From contig NC_017093.1 of assembly GCF_000284295.1 (NCBI RefSeq), positions 3,720,001-3,784,000 of the forward strand: DNA of 64,000 bases. The letters are read 5' to 3'. The position numbers and the translations under genes were made by a program. The DNA is from Actinoplanes missouriensis 431. Lineage in GTDB: Bacteria; Actinomycetota; Actinomycetes; Mycobacteriales; Micromonosporaceae. Shown in pieces: positions 1 to 8,594 of this stretch; the first letter of the stretch is position 1, and each line of letters starts with the position of its first letter. The notes under the pieces are model-generated. The model worked only from the letters and a program-made list of their open reading frames with translations. It was not told the DNA's origin and ran no database searches.

Positions 1-718
1 GCCCTAGGCTCGCCATCCGCTGCGCCTCCCGGGCGCGTTCCTCGACCAGACGCTGTCGTGCGTGAGCCAGGAGCATGCTGACCAGCGCCAACCCTGCGGC
101 GATGACGCTCAGCAGGATGATGTGGCGACGGGTGTCGGCGCCCACCGATTCCAGCCGGGTGAAACTGGCGTCGACCGCCGCCGCGGAGAGCGAGACGGTG
201 GCGTCGCAGCCGTCGGTGATCTGCTCGTAAAGCTGAATCTCCGGACCGAGAACGAACTCGGAAGCGGCCTTGCGATCCCCGGGGCCGTCGCTGCGGTACA
301 GCTTCACGACCTTCCGGTCGAGGTCCATGAAATCGGTGAACGCGGCCCGGACGGCGGTGATGGTCCGGGCCGCCTCGGGCGGCGCGGGAAGCGATTCCAG
401 GGCACTCAGTTCCCGATCGAAAGCGGCGGCCGCGTCGAGGAATTTCGCCCGGCTCGGCGAATTGTCGGCGGCGGCCTCCGGGACCGCGCGAATGATGTCC
501 AGCGCGTACGCCGTCTGCCAGCCGTTGAAATCAGCCGCCCGGAATTTCACCTGCTGCGCGCCCTGGGCGAGCTGCTGCGCCCGCCGCGCGTCGGCGGCCA
601 TCGTCTCCTGCCGATGGGACACCGAATAGCCCAGAACGGCGACGGCGAGCAGCACCGCGATCAGCGCCGCGTTGATCAGCAAACGCTTCCCGGTCCGGTT
701 CTTCCACGGCCAGGTCAT
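1..718 (-). CDS. Sensor protein, N-terminal part (probable histidine kinase)
   Basis: The first 239 residues are present; the gene runs off the left edge. A hydrophobic helix at about residues 14-32 and another at about 198-217 bracket a roughly 165-residue, mainly helical, presumably extracytoplasmic domain, the layout of four-helix-bundle or CHASE3-type sensors. After the second helix a short charged coiled segment ends in 'EAQRMASLG' at the window edge; this lead-in commonly sits just before the H-box of hybrid histidine kinases. Kinase identity is inferred because no catalytic domain is visible; a GGDEF or chemoreceptor output is possible. Start ATG at 718. Confidence 0.6.
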   Translation of the reverse strand, partial: MTWPWKNRTGKRLLINAALIAVLLAVAVLGYSVSHRQETMAADARRAQQLAQGAQQVKFRAADFNGWQTAYALDIIRAVPEAAADNSPSRAKFLDAAAAFDRELSALESLPAPPEAARTITAVRAAFTDFMDLDRKVVKLYRSDGPGDRKAASEFVLGPEIQLYEQITDGCDATVSLSAAAVDASFTRLESVGADTRRHIILLSVIAAGLALVSMLLAHARQRLVEERAREAQRMASLG

Positions 719-805
719 CCGCCCCGCTCCTACCGGTTCTCGCAAATGCGGACCGATGCTGTCCCGACCGATATTGTCCCAAAGACACCGGCGAGGCGCG
801 GGAGA

Positions 806-1273
806 TCAAGACCTTTCCAGGTACGCGGCCAGGTTGCCCAGTGACGACGCGATGCCCGCCTCGTGGTCCGCCTGACCGATCCCGGACGGCACGCCGGTGG
901 CGGTGACCGTCACCTCGGTGCCGTCACCGCTGCCGGCGAGATCCCAGGTCATCGTCATCACGCCGGCGAACGCCGGATCGTCGGCCTCGAACACGACACG
1001 CTGCACCACTCGCTCGCCCGGCACGAGGTCGGCGAACCCCACATCGGCCACATCCGTGGCGTCGGAGCTCTTGCCGGGAGCGCCAGCCGGGTCCAGGTAG
1101 GTGAGCACCATCCGGAACCCGCCACCGGGCCGTGGATCCCACCGCTCGATCCGTCCGCTCATGCCGGACGGGGGAAGCCACGCCTGGAGCGCTGCCCGGT
1201 CGAGCAGGGCGCCGTAGACGGCCGCCGGTGACGCCGCGATCAACCGGCTCACCCGGTCGGCTCGTGCTGCCAT
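806..1273 (-). CDS. SRPBCC (AHSA1-like) domain protein
   Basis: A 155-residue single-domain protein of the START/SRPBCC fold. It opens with 'VSRLIAASPAAVYGALLD', the usual first strand and helix, continues with a 'LQAWLPP' helix and ends with a long C-terminal helix ('ASSLGNLAAYLERS'). The family binds hydrophobic ligands in a deep pocket, and many members are of unknown function or are encoded with ArsR regulators. No regulator adjoins this one. It is the first of three SRPBCC genes in the window. Ligand unknown. Confidence 0.85.
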   Translation of the reverse strand: MAARADRVSRLIAASPAAVYGALLDRAALQAWLPPSGMSGRIERWDPRPGGGFRMVLTYLDPAGAPGKSSDATDVADVGFADLVPGERVVQRVVFEADDPAFAGVMTMTWDLAGSGDGTEVTVTATGVPSGIGQADHEAGIASSLGNLAAYLERS

Positions 1274-1362
1274 GACTCGATCCTAAGTGCCGTTACCCCT
1301 GTGGGGGAGTTTCGTGATGGCCGGTCTGGGCACTTCACCGCGTAACCAAGGAGGTGTTTGCG

Positions 1363-1791
1363 GTGACGGCAAGCGCATCGGCCGGTGGCGGGCCCACCGG
1401 CGCGTCCACGGCGGAACTGGTCAACCAGGCCGCCGCACAGATCTCGACCCTGGTCCGCGACGAACTGGCGCTGGCCAAGCTGGAACTGACCGAGAAGGGT
1501 AAGCGCGCCGGCGTCGGCGGTGGACTGTTCGGCGGCGCCGCGGTCCTCGGCCTGTACGGTCTCGGGCTGCTGCTCACCCTCGCGGTGGTGCTGCTCGACC
1601 TGGCCTGGCCGCTGTGGCTGGCCGTGCTGGTCGTGATGGTCGTGGTCTTCGCCGCGGCCGGGATCGCCGCGCTGCTCGGCCGCACCAAGCTCAAGGAGGC
1701 CGCGCCGCCGGTCCCGCGGGACGCCATCGCCGGCGTGGAGGCCGACGTGAACACCATCAAGACCGCGGCTCGGGAGGGACGCCGATCATGA
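1363..1791 (+). CDS. Actinobacterial holin-X / phage-holin-like membrane protein
   Basis: About 142 residues. It has an N-terminal amphipathic helix ('LVNQAAAQISTLVRDELALA') and two adjacent hydrophobic helices, then a basic tail, the pattern of the holin-X family (PF07332), whose role in actinobacteria is unclear and is not phage lysis. An in-frame GTG at 1354 overlaps the perfect AAGGAGG at 1348-1354, so I take GTG 1363, which has 8 nt spacing. Its stop overlaps the ATG of the DUF3618 gene (ATGA), so the two are translationally coupled. Confidence 0.8.
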   Translation: MTASASAGGGPTGASTAELVNQAAAQISTLVRDELALAKLELTEKGKRAGVGGGLFGGAAVLGLYGLGLLLTLAVVLLDLAWPLWLAVLVVMVVVFAAAGIAALLGRTKLKEAAPPVPRDAIAGVEADVNTIKTAAREGRRS

Positions 1792-2261
1792 GTACTTCGG
1801 ACAAGCCGGCCGACCAGGAGCAGTTGCGCAGCGAGATCGAGCAGACCCGCGCCGACCTGGGGCAGACGGTGGAGGCGCTGGCCGCCAAGACCGACGTCAA
1901 GGCCCGGGCGAAGGACGCCGCCGCCGACGCGAAGGCCCGCGTCAAGGGGGCCGCCGCCGACGCCAAGGACCGCGCTGTCGCGGCGACCGTCGACGCGAAG
2001 GACCGCGCCGTGGCGGCGACGGCCGACGCCAAGGACCGGGCCGTGTCGGCGACCACGGAGGCCAAGGAACGGGTGGTGGCCGCCACCTCGGACGCCAAGG
2101 ACCGGGCCGTCGCGGTGACGGCTGACGCTCCCGAGCGTGGCCGGCAGGCGGTCGCCGAGGTTCGGGAGGACCCGCGCCGCGCGGTCTCGCCGGCCCTGCT
2201 CGGCGCCGCCGTGATCGCCGCCGTGGCCGGCATCGTCATCCTCCGCCGCCGGCGCTCCTGA
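1788..2261 (+). CDS. DUF3618 family protein with Lys/Ala/Asp repeats
   Basis: 157 residues. The N-terminal motif 'RSEIEQTRADLGQTVEALAAK' region is characteristic of DUF3618. The middle holds eleven-residue helical repeats of the form 'DAKDRAVAATx', resembling LEA/apolipoprotein-type amphipathic helices. A single transmembrane helix near the C terminus ends in 'LRRRRS', so the repeats probably face the cytoplasm. It overlaps the upstream holin-X gene by 4 nt, a standard actinobacterial pairing thought to act at the envelope. Function is not established. Confidence 0.85.
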   Translation: MSTSDKPADQEQLRSEIEQTRADLGQTVEALAAKTDVKARAKDAAADAKARVKGAAADAKDRAVAATVDAKDRAVAATADAKDRAVSATTEAKERVVAATSDAKDRAVAVTADAPERGRQAVAEVREDPRRAVSPALLGAAVIAAVAGIVILRRRRS

Positions 2262-2298
2262 GACCCCTCACCTGTACGACGAGAAGGAAGGCATCATC

Positions 2299-2571
2299 AT
2301 GCGACTCATGACCCTGGCGGCGGGAATCGCCACCGGTTATGTCCTCGGCACCCGGGCCGGCCGGGAGAAGTACGAGCAGATCGCCGCGACCACGCGCAAG
2401 CTCACCGGCAAGGCCACCGGCGGCGCCACGGCGACCCCGCCGCAGGACGGCAAGCCGCGGGCCGCGGGCATCGTCTCCTCCGACGAGCCGATCGCCGGCC
2501 GCAAGCCCGAGCCGCTGCCCGAGACCGAGACCCCGTCCGGCCCGATCAGTTACACCGGCGGGCGGCTCTAG
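2299..2571 (+). CDS. Small YtxH-like membrane-anchored protein
   Basis: 90 residues. It begins 'MRLMTLAAGIATGYVLGTRAGREKYEQI', a glycine-rich membrane helix followed by the 'GTRAGREKY' signature of small proteins that accompany DUF3618 genes. The rest is low-complexity and Pro/Glu-rich. 'GAAGGAAGG' just upstream of ATG 2299 is a good ribosome site. It probably forms one operon with the two preceding genes. Its 3' end overlaps the convergent AlkD-like gene by 4 nt. Confidence 0.75.
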   Translation: MRLMTLAAGIATGYVLGTRAGREKYEQIAATTRKLTGKATGGATATPPQDGKPRAAGIVSSDEPIAGRKPEPLPETETPSGPISYTGGRL

Positions 2572-3239
2572 GCGCTCGCCTGACGGCGCACCATCTCGCC
2601 GATCCAGATCGGCGCGAACGGCGACGTGCAGCCCGGCGCGGTCGGATAGTCCTTGAGCACCTCCAGGCGCTCACCGATCCCGACCGCCCGGGCCCGCAGC
2701 GCCGCATGCTCGATGCCGATCTGCGCGAGGCAGTGGTTCATCGCCCACTGCAGACGGTCCGGAGCGTCTTTCATCTCCCGCTCGATGGTGTCGAGCAGCC
2801 CGTCGAGGTCAAGCGTCTCCGGCTTTGCCGCCACCCGCTCGGTGGTCAGCGCCCAGCCCGCGCTCGCCACCACCGGGTCCGGGTCGGCGAACCAGGCCAC
2901 CCGCAGCTCCTCGGCGTGCGGGCTCTTTTTCACGACGTAGTTGACCAGCCAGTCCTGCACCTTCGGCGAGCGCGCCGCACGCAGCATCGCGTCCAGCTCG
3001 GCCCGCTCGAACGCCCGTGGCCGGCAGATCAGCAGCGCCAGCAGGCGGGCCGCGCCGTCCCCGGTCCGCCACAGCTCGCGCGCCAGATCCTGCTGCGTCT
3101 TCAGCCGTTTCGCGACGGCGCGCAGTTTCGTCAGATTGACCCCGTGGTCGTCGCCGTGCCGCTCGTTCACCGCGCGGACCCTCGGATCCTCCAGCGCCGC
3201 GAGCTCGGCCATCACCTCGGCCACCGTCGTCTCAGCCAT
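2568..3239 (-). CDS. AlkD-like DNA alkylation repair (HEAT-repeat) protein
   Basis: 223 residues, all-helical, resembling the DNA_alkylation family (PF08713, AlkD/AlkC): 'HGVNLTKLRAVAKRLK' near the N terminus, then 'LARELWRTGDGAARLLALLI', 'VQDWLVNYVVKKSP' and 'QWAMNHCLAQIGIEH'. The family excises cationic alkylated purines by a HEAT-repeat glycosylase without base flipping. I could not confirm the catalytic Asp/Trp constellation by alignment, so the enzyme function is a family inference. Single gene, convergent with the YtxH-like gene. Confidence 0.75.
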   Translation of the reverse strand: MAETTVAEVMAELAALEDPRVRAVNERHGDDHGVNLTKLRAVAKRLKTQQDLARELWRTGDGAARLLALLICRPRAFERAELDAMLRAARSPKVQDWLVNYVVKKSPHAEELRVAWFADPDPVVASAGWALTTERVAAKPETLDLDGLLDTIEREMKDAPDRLQWAMNHCLAQIGIEHAALRARAVGIGERLEVLKDYPTAPGCTSPFAPIWIGEMVRRQASA

Positions 3240-3248
3240 GCACGCACC

Positions 3249-4151
3249 CTACGGGCGGGGTGTGACAAGAACCTGGAGCGCGAGCCGGCTCGACGCGACG
3301 CTCGTGTCATCGGCGTCGACGACCGCGTGCAGCCGCACACCGCCGGGGACTTCGGCGGCGACGGCCAAACCCTCCACCTTGTACGGCCCGGACGGCCCGA
3401 CCGGGATCTCCGCGACGTCGAGCACCCGCTCGCCGTCGAGAAGCGCGAGCGCGGACGCCACCACCGGGCCGTCGTCGATCGCGTTCGGGGCGTCCTCGGC
3501 AGCGGCGCTGACCAGGACCCGCCCGCCGGGCAGGGTCACCGCGTCGGTGACGGCCAGCGCGACACCGTCGACCGTACCCAGATCGAAGCGCCGGGTGTCG
3601 GTGACCTTGATGTCGCCGGCGTCGCCGGTGAAAGCCGACAGCAGGGCCGGCAGGCTGACCGAGACGCGGGCGGTCGGTGTGCCGGCGGCGGCGTTGCCCC
3701 GCTGGAACCAGTGCAGCATGTCACCGTCGCGGCAGGCGCCCTCCAGGTTCAGGCGCGTGACCGGGATGCCGATCGCCTCGGCGACCCGGTGGTACACCGG
3801 CGTCAGATCCGCCACGGCGAACGACTCCGGGGTCACCAGGGAGGCGCGCATCCGGGCGTCGGTGGACCCCGACCCGAGCAGCAGCACGCTGCCGGAAGTG
3901 ATCGCGCACGCCGCTTCGAAGTCCGGCTTGAGGTGTTTCGTGCCGGCCGCCGAGCTGAACTCCTCCAGGCCGTCCACCGCGTCGACCACGCGCACCGGGG
4001 TGACCGTGTCGCCGCGCCACCAGGCCGCGTGGGTGGCGTCGTCCTGAACGACGAGCCACCCGTCACCGAACGGCGCGATCGCGGAGGCGGCCCGCACCGG
4101 CGTGCCGTCGTCGAAGCGCAACGAGGACGTGCTTTCCACGGTGAGTTGCAT
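3249..4151 (-). CDS. Conserved hypothetical protein, possible beta-propeller
   Basis: 300 residues, no signal peptide or membrane helix. Many short strands alternate with turns. Recurrent motifs are 'GDGWLVVQDDATHAAWW', 'TKHLKPDFEAAC', 'LNLEGACRDGD' and 'YKVEGLAV', reminiscent of phytase-like or DUF69xx propellers where Glu-Gly-(A/L) marks repeat blades. I do not recognise a catalytic motif. Start taken at ATG 4151 because upstream in-frame sequence is low-complexity. Starts 98 bp from the end of the next minus-strand gene. Confidence 0.7.
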   Translation of the reverse strand: MQLTVESTSSLRFDDGTPVRAASAIAPFGDGWLVVQDDATHAAWWRGDTVTPVRVVDAVDGLEEFSSAAGTKHLKPDFEAACAITSGSVLLLGSGSTDARMRASLVTPESFAVADLTPVYHRVAEAIGIPVTRLNLEGACRDGDMLHWFQRGNAAAGTPTARVSVSLPALLSAFTGDAGDIKVTDTRRFDLGTVDGVALAVTDAVTLPGGRVLVSAAAEDAPNAIDDGPVVASALALLDGERVLDVAEIPVGPSGPYKVEGLAVAAEVPGGVRLHAVVDADDTSVASSRLALQVLVTPRP

Positions 4152-4219
4152 AGTGAGATCCAGCCTACGGCCCGGAGCGCTCCTGCCGGGGCCTGACGTC
4201 GTCCTGCCCGGGGCGTTCG

Positions 4220-4522
4220 TCACCCCGTACCGGAGAAGAAGCGCAAGCCGTCCTCCCAGCGTGACCGGCGCTGGTCCTCGGTCTGCTCCCACCAGGGCGT
4301 GCCGCGCTCGCCGAGCGCCACCTTCGCCGCCTGCACCCGGGCACGGGCCGGCGCCGGATCCCGGCCGGCCCGCAGCGCGGCGCCCACGTCCCGGCGGGCC
4401 GCCATCAACGCCCGGCGCAGCTCGGCGGCCGCCTCCTCGGGGATGGCCGGGTCGGTGGCCCGCCAGGGCCTGCCGTCGACGACGATGTACCGGCCGTCCT
4501 CGGTGGTCTCCATGTCACCCAT
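4220..4522 (-). CDS. Small conserved hypothetical protein
   Basis: About 100 residues. It contains 'DGRYIVVDGRPWRATDP', an Arg/Ala helix pair and 'VALGERGTPWWEQ', a pattern I recognise as a widespread actinobacterial family of unknown function (sometimes annotated as Tol-related without support). Soluble, helical C-terminal half. An alternative start is the internal ATG at 4513. Monocistronic or loosely linked to the downstream minus-strand gene 68 bp away. Confidence 0.65.
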   Translation of the reverse strand: MGDMETTEDGRYIVVDGRPWRATDPAIPEEAAAELRRALMAARRDVGAALRAGRDPAPARARVQAAKVALGERGTPWWEQTEDQRRSRWEDGLRFFSGTG

Positions 4523-4539
4523 GATCGCCTGCCGGCGGG

Positions 4540-5055
4540 TCAGGTGATCACCGGGCTGCGGCGTTCCAGGAGTACGACGTCACGCCAGACGCCGTGGTGG
4601 CGGCCGACCCGTTCGCGGGTGCCGACGACGCGGAAACCGCAGGCGGTGTGCAGGGCGAGGCTCGCCGCGTTCTCCGGGAAGACGCCGGACTGGATCGTCC
4701 AGACGCCGGCGTTCTCGGTGCTCGTGATCAGCGCGGTGAGCAGCAGCCTGCCGATGCCGCGGCCGTGGGCGCCGGGGTGGACGTAGACGGAGTGCTCGAC
4801 GACGCCGGCGTAGACGCAGCGGTCCGAGACGGGGGAGCAGGCGACCCAGCCGAGGATCCGGTTCTGCTCGTCACCGGGGTCCATGGCGACGAATCGGTGA
4901 TCGGGCAGCCGGGCCGCGTCGAACGCCTGCCAGGTGGGTGGCTCGGTCTCGAAGGTGGCGTGGCCGGAGGCGATGCCGAGCCGGTAGACGTCGATGACCT
5001 GGTCGGCGTGGTCGGCGGTCATCGTGACGAGGCGGGCGGGTTCGGGATGCGTCAC
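4540..5055 (-). CDS. GNAT N-acetyltransferase, phosphinothricin-acetyltransferase-like
   Basis: 171 residues with a full GNAT fold: 'DHADQVIDVYRLGIASGHATFE' at the N terminus, core strand 'VEHSVYVHPGAHGRGIGRLLL', whose R/G-x-x-G-x-G/A acetyl-CoA loop is intact, and C-terminal 'LHTACGFRVVGTRERVGRHHG'. The 'HATFE' and 'GxR..VG' blocks resemble the PAT/MddA-like branch that acetylates phosphinothricin or methionine analogues; the substrate here is unknown. Two tandem GTG codons (5058, 5055) could both start it. Confidence 0.85.
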   Translation of the reverse strand: MTHPEPARLVTMTADHADQVIDVYRLGIASGHATFETEPPTWQAFDAARLPDHRFVAMDPGDEQNRILGWVACSPVSDRCVYAGVVEHSVYVHPGAHGRGIGRLLLTALITSTENAGVWTIQSGVFPENAASLALHTACGFRVVGTRERVGRHHGVWRDVVLLERRSPVIT

Positions 5056-5180
5056 CACCCCAGTCTGACGTAGCCGACCGACGCCGTGCCGAACGACCGC
5101 CGGGCATCGCGCGGCGCCCGGCCGCCACCCCGATCGCCGCGAGACAGCAGCCGGCGGCACGCAAGCGGGGCGGGACGGGG

Positions 5181-6536
5181 TCAGGCGGCCAGGATGGATT
5201 CGGCGGCGGCTCGGCCCATGCGCAGGGCGCCGTCCACGTGCTGGAAGCCGGCTCCGGCGATGTCCGAGCAGGCCCAGTGGATCGGGCCGACCGGGGTGCG
5301 CAGGTCGGCCCCGTACCGGGAGAGGCCGCCCAGGTCGAAGCTCGCGCCGTAGGCGCCCCGCGTCCACTCCTCGCTGGCCCAGTCCGACTCGTAGTAGACG
5401 ACCGGGTTCAGCGCCTGCTCACCGAGGAACTCGGCGATCGAGGCGAGGATCCGCTCCCGGCGCGCGGCCGGGTCCAGGGCGAACAACTGGTCGGCCTTCT
5501 CGTCGGCGACGAAACCGACGAGGGTGCCACGGGTGTCGCCGTGGTTCGTGTTGTCGTAGACCTCCTGGACCAGCGACTGCGATCCGAACCCGGTGCCGGA
5601 CAGGCCGTCGGCCCGCCAGAACGGCGTCTCGTAGACCGCGTGCACCTTGATTACCAGGCCCATCGACAGGTGCTGGTGCAGCTGGTGCTGACGGCGCGGA
5701 AGCGGGGGCTCGTAACTGATCCGGGAGTACAGGGGCGGCGGGACCGCCACGATAACCTGCTCCGCCCGTACCGTGATGTGGTCGGAAACGACGGTGACCG
5801 AACCGCCTGGCTCGCGCCGGATCGTGCGGACCGGGGTGCCGAGGTGCACGTCGGCGCCGAGCGACGCGGCCATCGCCAGCGACACCGACTGCATGCCGCC
5901 GATCACCCGGCGGTCGAGGATGAAGTTCTCGTCGGTGAGGTGGCTGAACGAGCCGGCCGAGGCCGCCATCAGCAACGCCTGCAGGGCGGAGAAGCTGTGC
6001 GCCGGCTTGGTCAGCATGCCGCCCGCGATGAACAGGCCGACCGCGTCGCAGGCCTCGTCGTCGGCGGACTCGCGGCGCAGCCAGTGCTGGAAGGAGATGG
6101 TGTCGAGTTCGCGGGCGCGCGGGTGCTTCCAGGGCGCGTCGGGGTCGATCTCGGCGACGAGCTCGTCCAGGATCGTGGTGAGACGGTCGATCTCGGCGGT
6201 CGTCTTCTCGCTGGTCGGGAACGTCGCAGCCTGGTACCGGGTACGGGTGCCGTCCGGCGCGAGGTAGACCGCGTCGCCCTCCCGGTAACGCGGGTACGTG
6301 CCCAGGCCCAGCTCGCTGAGCAGGGACAACAGCTCGGTCTGATCGGGTGACACCCACTGGCCGCCGATTTCGAGGAACGCCCCGTCGATCACGTCGCTCC
6401 ACGTGCGGCCGCCGACCCGGTCCCGCGCTTCGAGAACGGCCACGCTGCGTCCGGCGGCGGCGAGGGTACGGGCGGCCATCAGGCCGGCCGGACCGGCCCC
6501 GACCACGACTACGTCCCGCTCGATGACGGTGTCCAC
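5181..6536 (-). CDS. Flavin monoamine oxidase family protein
   Basis: 451 residues. N-terminal Rossmann motif 'VVVVGAGPAGLMAARTLAAAG' and 'EARDRVGGRT' bind FAD; the C-terminal FAD strand 'WACSDIAGAGFQHVDGA' completes the amine oxidase fold (PF01593). Relatives oxidise putrescine, tyramine or other primary amines, giving aldehyde, ammonia and peroxide; the 'GGQWVSPDQTELLSLL' region is typical of actinobacterial putrescine/monoamine oxidases. GTG 6536 is chosen because AGGAGGAG lies a few bases upstream, whereas the longer ATG has none. Divergent from the aldo/keto reductase. Confidence 0.88.
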   Translation of the reverse strand: MDTVIERDVVVVGAGPAGLMAARTLAAAGRSVAVLEARDRVGGRTWSDVIDGAFLEIGGQWVSPDQTELLSLLSELGLGTYPRYREGDAVYLAPDGTRTRYQAATFPTSEKTTAEIDRLTTILDELVAEIDPDAPWKHPRARELDTISFQHWLRRESADDEACDAVGLFIAGGMLTKPAHSFSALQALLMAASAGSFSHLTDENFILDRRVIGGMQSVSLAMAASLGADVHLGTPVRTIRREPGGSVTVVSDHITVRAEQVIVAVPPPLYSRISYEPPLPRRQHQLHQHLSMGLVIKVHAVYETPFWRADGLSGTGFGSQSLVQEVYDNTNHGDTRGTLVGFVADEKADQLFALDPAARRERILASIAEFLGEQALNPVVYYESDWASEEWTRGAYGASFDLGGLSRYGADLRTPVGPIHWACSDIAGAGFQHVDGALRMGRAAAESILAA

Positions 6537-6650
6537 TGCTCCTCCTGTGCTGGGCTGGTTTGCATACAACGCTAGGCCCAACGACGATGTCAACGCCGTT
6601 TACCGGGGGTAGAGCATTGTCACACCCGTCACGGGAATAGTGTTCGATCG

Positions 6651-7481
6651 ATGAAAGCGTTTTTGATCGGCGGCGACCTGGCGGTTCGGCGGATCGGATT
6701 CGGGGCGATGCACCTGTCGGGCGACGGGGCCGGACGGGTGGCGCGGCGGGCCGTGGAGCTGGGCGTCAACCTGATCGACACGGCGTTCCTCTACGGCGGC
6801 GGCGCCAATGAGGAGCTGCTGGTGGAGGCGCTCCACCCGTACCCGGAAGATCTGGTCCTCACCACCAAGGTCGGCGTCGCCCGCACCGGCCCGCGGGGGG
6901 CCTGGAAGCTCGACGGGCGGCCGGAGATCCTGCGTGACCAGGTGGAACGGGCGCTGCGGCGGCTGCGGGTCGAGCGGATCGAGCTGCTCCAGCTGCACCG
7001 CGTCGACCCGGAGACGCCGCTCGCCGACCAGATCGGGACACTCGCCGACCTGCGCGCCGAAGGCAAGATCGGGCGGATCGGGCTCTCCGAGGTGAGCGTC
7101 GCCGAGCTGGAACAGGCCCGTTCGATCGTGGACATCGCCAGTGTGCAGAACCGGTACAACCTGATGGACCGTGAGCACGAGCCGGTGCTGGCCGCGTGCA
7201 AGCGTGCCGGGATCGCGTTCCTGCCGTGGCGGCCGGTCGCGGCGGGTGCCACCGGGGTGTCGGCGACGGTGGCGGCGGTGGCGGCGTCGATGGGGGCCAC
7301 CGCGACGCAGGTTGCGCTCGCGTGGCTGCTCGATCACTCTCCGGTGATCATTCCGATTCCGGGGACCGCGCGGGTCGCGCATCTGGAGGAGAACGTCGCC
7401 GCCGAGAGGCTGCGCCTCTCGAGCGCCCAGCGGGCCGAGCTTGATCGTCTCGCCGCCGGCGATCTCCCCGGTACGAGGTGA
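6651..7481 (+). CDS. Aldo/keto reductase
   Basis: 276 residues, TIM-barrel NADPH-dependent oxidoreductase. The catalytic tetrad is visible: Asp in 'LIDTAFLYGGG' with the Tyr of 'FLYG', Lys in 'LTTKVGV' and His in 'LLQLHRVDP'. The C-terminal 'IPIPGTARVAHLEENV' is the cofactor phosphate-binding loop. It lies alone between the divergent amine oxidase and a VOC protein. An aldehyde produced by the oxidase is an attractive but untested substrate. No strong Shine-Dalgarno precedes ATG 6651. Confidence 0.9.
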   Translation: MKAFLIGGDLAVRRIGFGAMHLSGDGAGRVARRAVELGVNLIDTAFLYGGGANEELLVEALHPYPEDLVLTTKVGVARTGPRGAWKLDGRPEILRDQVERALRRLRVERIELLQLHRVDPETPLADQIGTLADLRAEGKIGRIGLSEVSVAELEQARSIVDIASVQNRYNLMDREHEPVLAACKRAGIAFLPWRPVAAGATGVSATVAAVAASMGATATQVALAWLLDHSPVIIPIPGTARVAHLEENVAAERLRLSSAQRAELDRLAAGDLPGTR

Positions 7482-7530
7482 AGCGCCGCCTGCTCGATTA
7501 GCCGGGCGCCCGGCGGGTACGCGAAGGGGC

Positions 7531-7887
7531 ATGGTGAGCCGATTCGCGCAGTGGACACTGGACGTGCGGGATGTGCGCCGCCAGGCCGAGTTCTGGTCGG
7601 CAGCGCTGGGATACGAGATCGAGTTCGGGCGGGACGGTGACGCCCACCTCTGGCCGCCGGACGGTGGGCTCAGTGTGTGGCTGCAGCCGACGACGGAGCC
7701 GAAGGCCGGCAAGAACCGCGACCATCCCGACCTGATCGCCGCTGACGGGGACGTCGAGGCGGAGGTGGAGCGGCTGCTGGAGCTGGGAGCGTCCCGGGCG
7801 GACGTCGGGCAGACCGGTGACGAGGGTTTCACCGTGCTCGCCGATCCGGAGGGCAACGAGTTCTGCGTGCTGCACCGCCGTGGCTGA
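7531..7887 (+). CDS. VOC family (glyoxalase-like) protein
   Basis: 118 residues with two beta-alpha-beta-beta-beta modules: 'QWTLDVRDVRRQAEFWSAAL' opens the first and 'VLADPEGNEFCVLHR' closes the second, as in glyoxalase-like domain proteins (PF18029). These fold into metal-binding or antibiotic-binding barrels; no specific substrate is evident. ATG 7531 follows GAAGGGG; the upstream in-frame extension overlaps the aldo/keto reductase and lacks a ribosome site. The last 8 nt overlap the next gene. Confidence 0.85.
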   Translation: MVSRFAQWTLDVRDVRRQAEFWSAALGYEIEFGRDGDAHLWPPDGGLSVWLQPTTEPKAGKNRDHPDLIAADGDVEAEVERLLELGASRADVGQTGDEGFTVLADPEGNEFCVLHRRG

Positions 7888-8359
7888 GCCGCGGCCGCTG
7901 CTGCTGCTCGACCTGGACGGCGTGCTGAACCCGTTCGCCGCGGTGACCTGCCCGGACGGTCACCAGGAGCGGGTGCTCTTCGAGGGTGAGGAGCCGGTGC
8001 GGTTCTGTCCGGCGCACGCCGGCTGGATCCGGGAACTGGCCGCCGCCGGTGAGCTGTGGTGGGCGACCGGGTGGGGTGATCACGCCAATGAGCTTTACCT
8101 GCCGCTGCTCGGGCTGGAGCCGTTGCCGGTGGTGCGGTTCCCGCCGGTGCCGTTCGCGCCGGAGCTGAAGGTTCCGGCGATCGACGCGGTGTCCGGCGCG
8201 CGTCCGGTGGCGTGGATCGACGACAACCACACCGAGGCGGGACGGCGGTGGGCGGCCGAGCGGGACGTGCCGACGTTGCTGGTCCCGATCGCGCCGGAGG
8301 TGGGGTGGACGCGGGCGGACGTGGACCGGGTGCTCGACTGGGCACGTGAGCCGGTCTGA
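7880..8359 (+). CDS. HAD-superfamily hydrolase-like protein
   Basis: 159 residues starting at GTG 7880 inside the end of the VOC gene. Motif I 'LLLLDLDGVLNPF' has both catalytic aspartates (DxD), and 'VAWIDDNHTEAGRRWAAER' supplies the motif IV acidic residues, as in actinobacterial HAD-domain proteins of unknown substrate. It is cap-less and short for the superfamily. Overlap with the VOC gene suggests co-translation. Confidence 0.8.
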   Translation: MAEPRPLLLLDLDGVLNPFAAVTCPDGHQERVLFEGEEPVRFCPAHAGWIRELAAAGELWWATGWGDHANELYLPLLGLEPLPVVRFPPVPFAPELKVPAIDAVSGARPVAWIDDNHTEAGRRWAAERDVPTLLVPIAPEVGWTRADVDRVLDWAREPV

Positions 8360-8369
8360 CCGGCCCTGA

Positions 8370-8594
8370 TCAGGTGCGTTTCGCGAAGGCGGCCCGGCTC
8401 GCCTCGATGCCGGGGACGTGTTCGAGCGCCCACCCGGCCAGCGCCAGCGCCGGCGGGATCAGGCTCTTGCCGACATCGGTGAGCGCGCACTCCACGCGCG
8501 GCGGCACCTCCGCGTACACCGTGCGGGACACCAGCCCGTCGCGTTCCAGGTTGCGCAGCGTCAGGGTGAGCATCCGCTGGGAGATGCCGGGAAT
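8370..8594 (-). pseudogene. HxlR-type transcription regulator, 3' remnant
   Basis: The 74 C-terminal codons encode 'IPGISQRMLTLTLRNLERDG', then 'LVSRTVYAEVPPRVECALTD', the second half of a winged-helix HxlR domain with its recognition helix and wing. The first helix and the usual 'GGKWTLLIL' start are missing: upstream in-frame sequence beyond about 8594 has no HxlR character and no start codon with a ribosome site. The break coincides with the 3' stub of a plus-strand membrane protein, so both look truncated by one deletion. Confidence 0.75.

Noticed and set aside
1354..1362. GTG 1354 as start of the holin-X gene
   Set aside because: It overlaps the perfect AAGGAGG; GTG 1363 has the proper 8-nt spacing.
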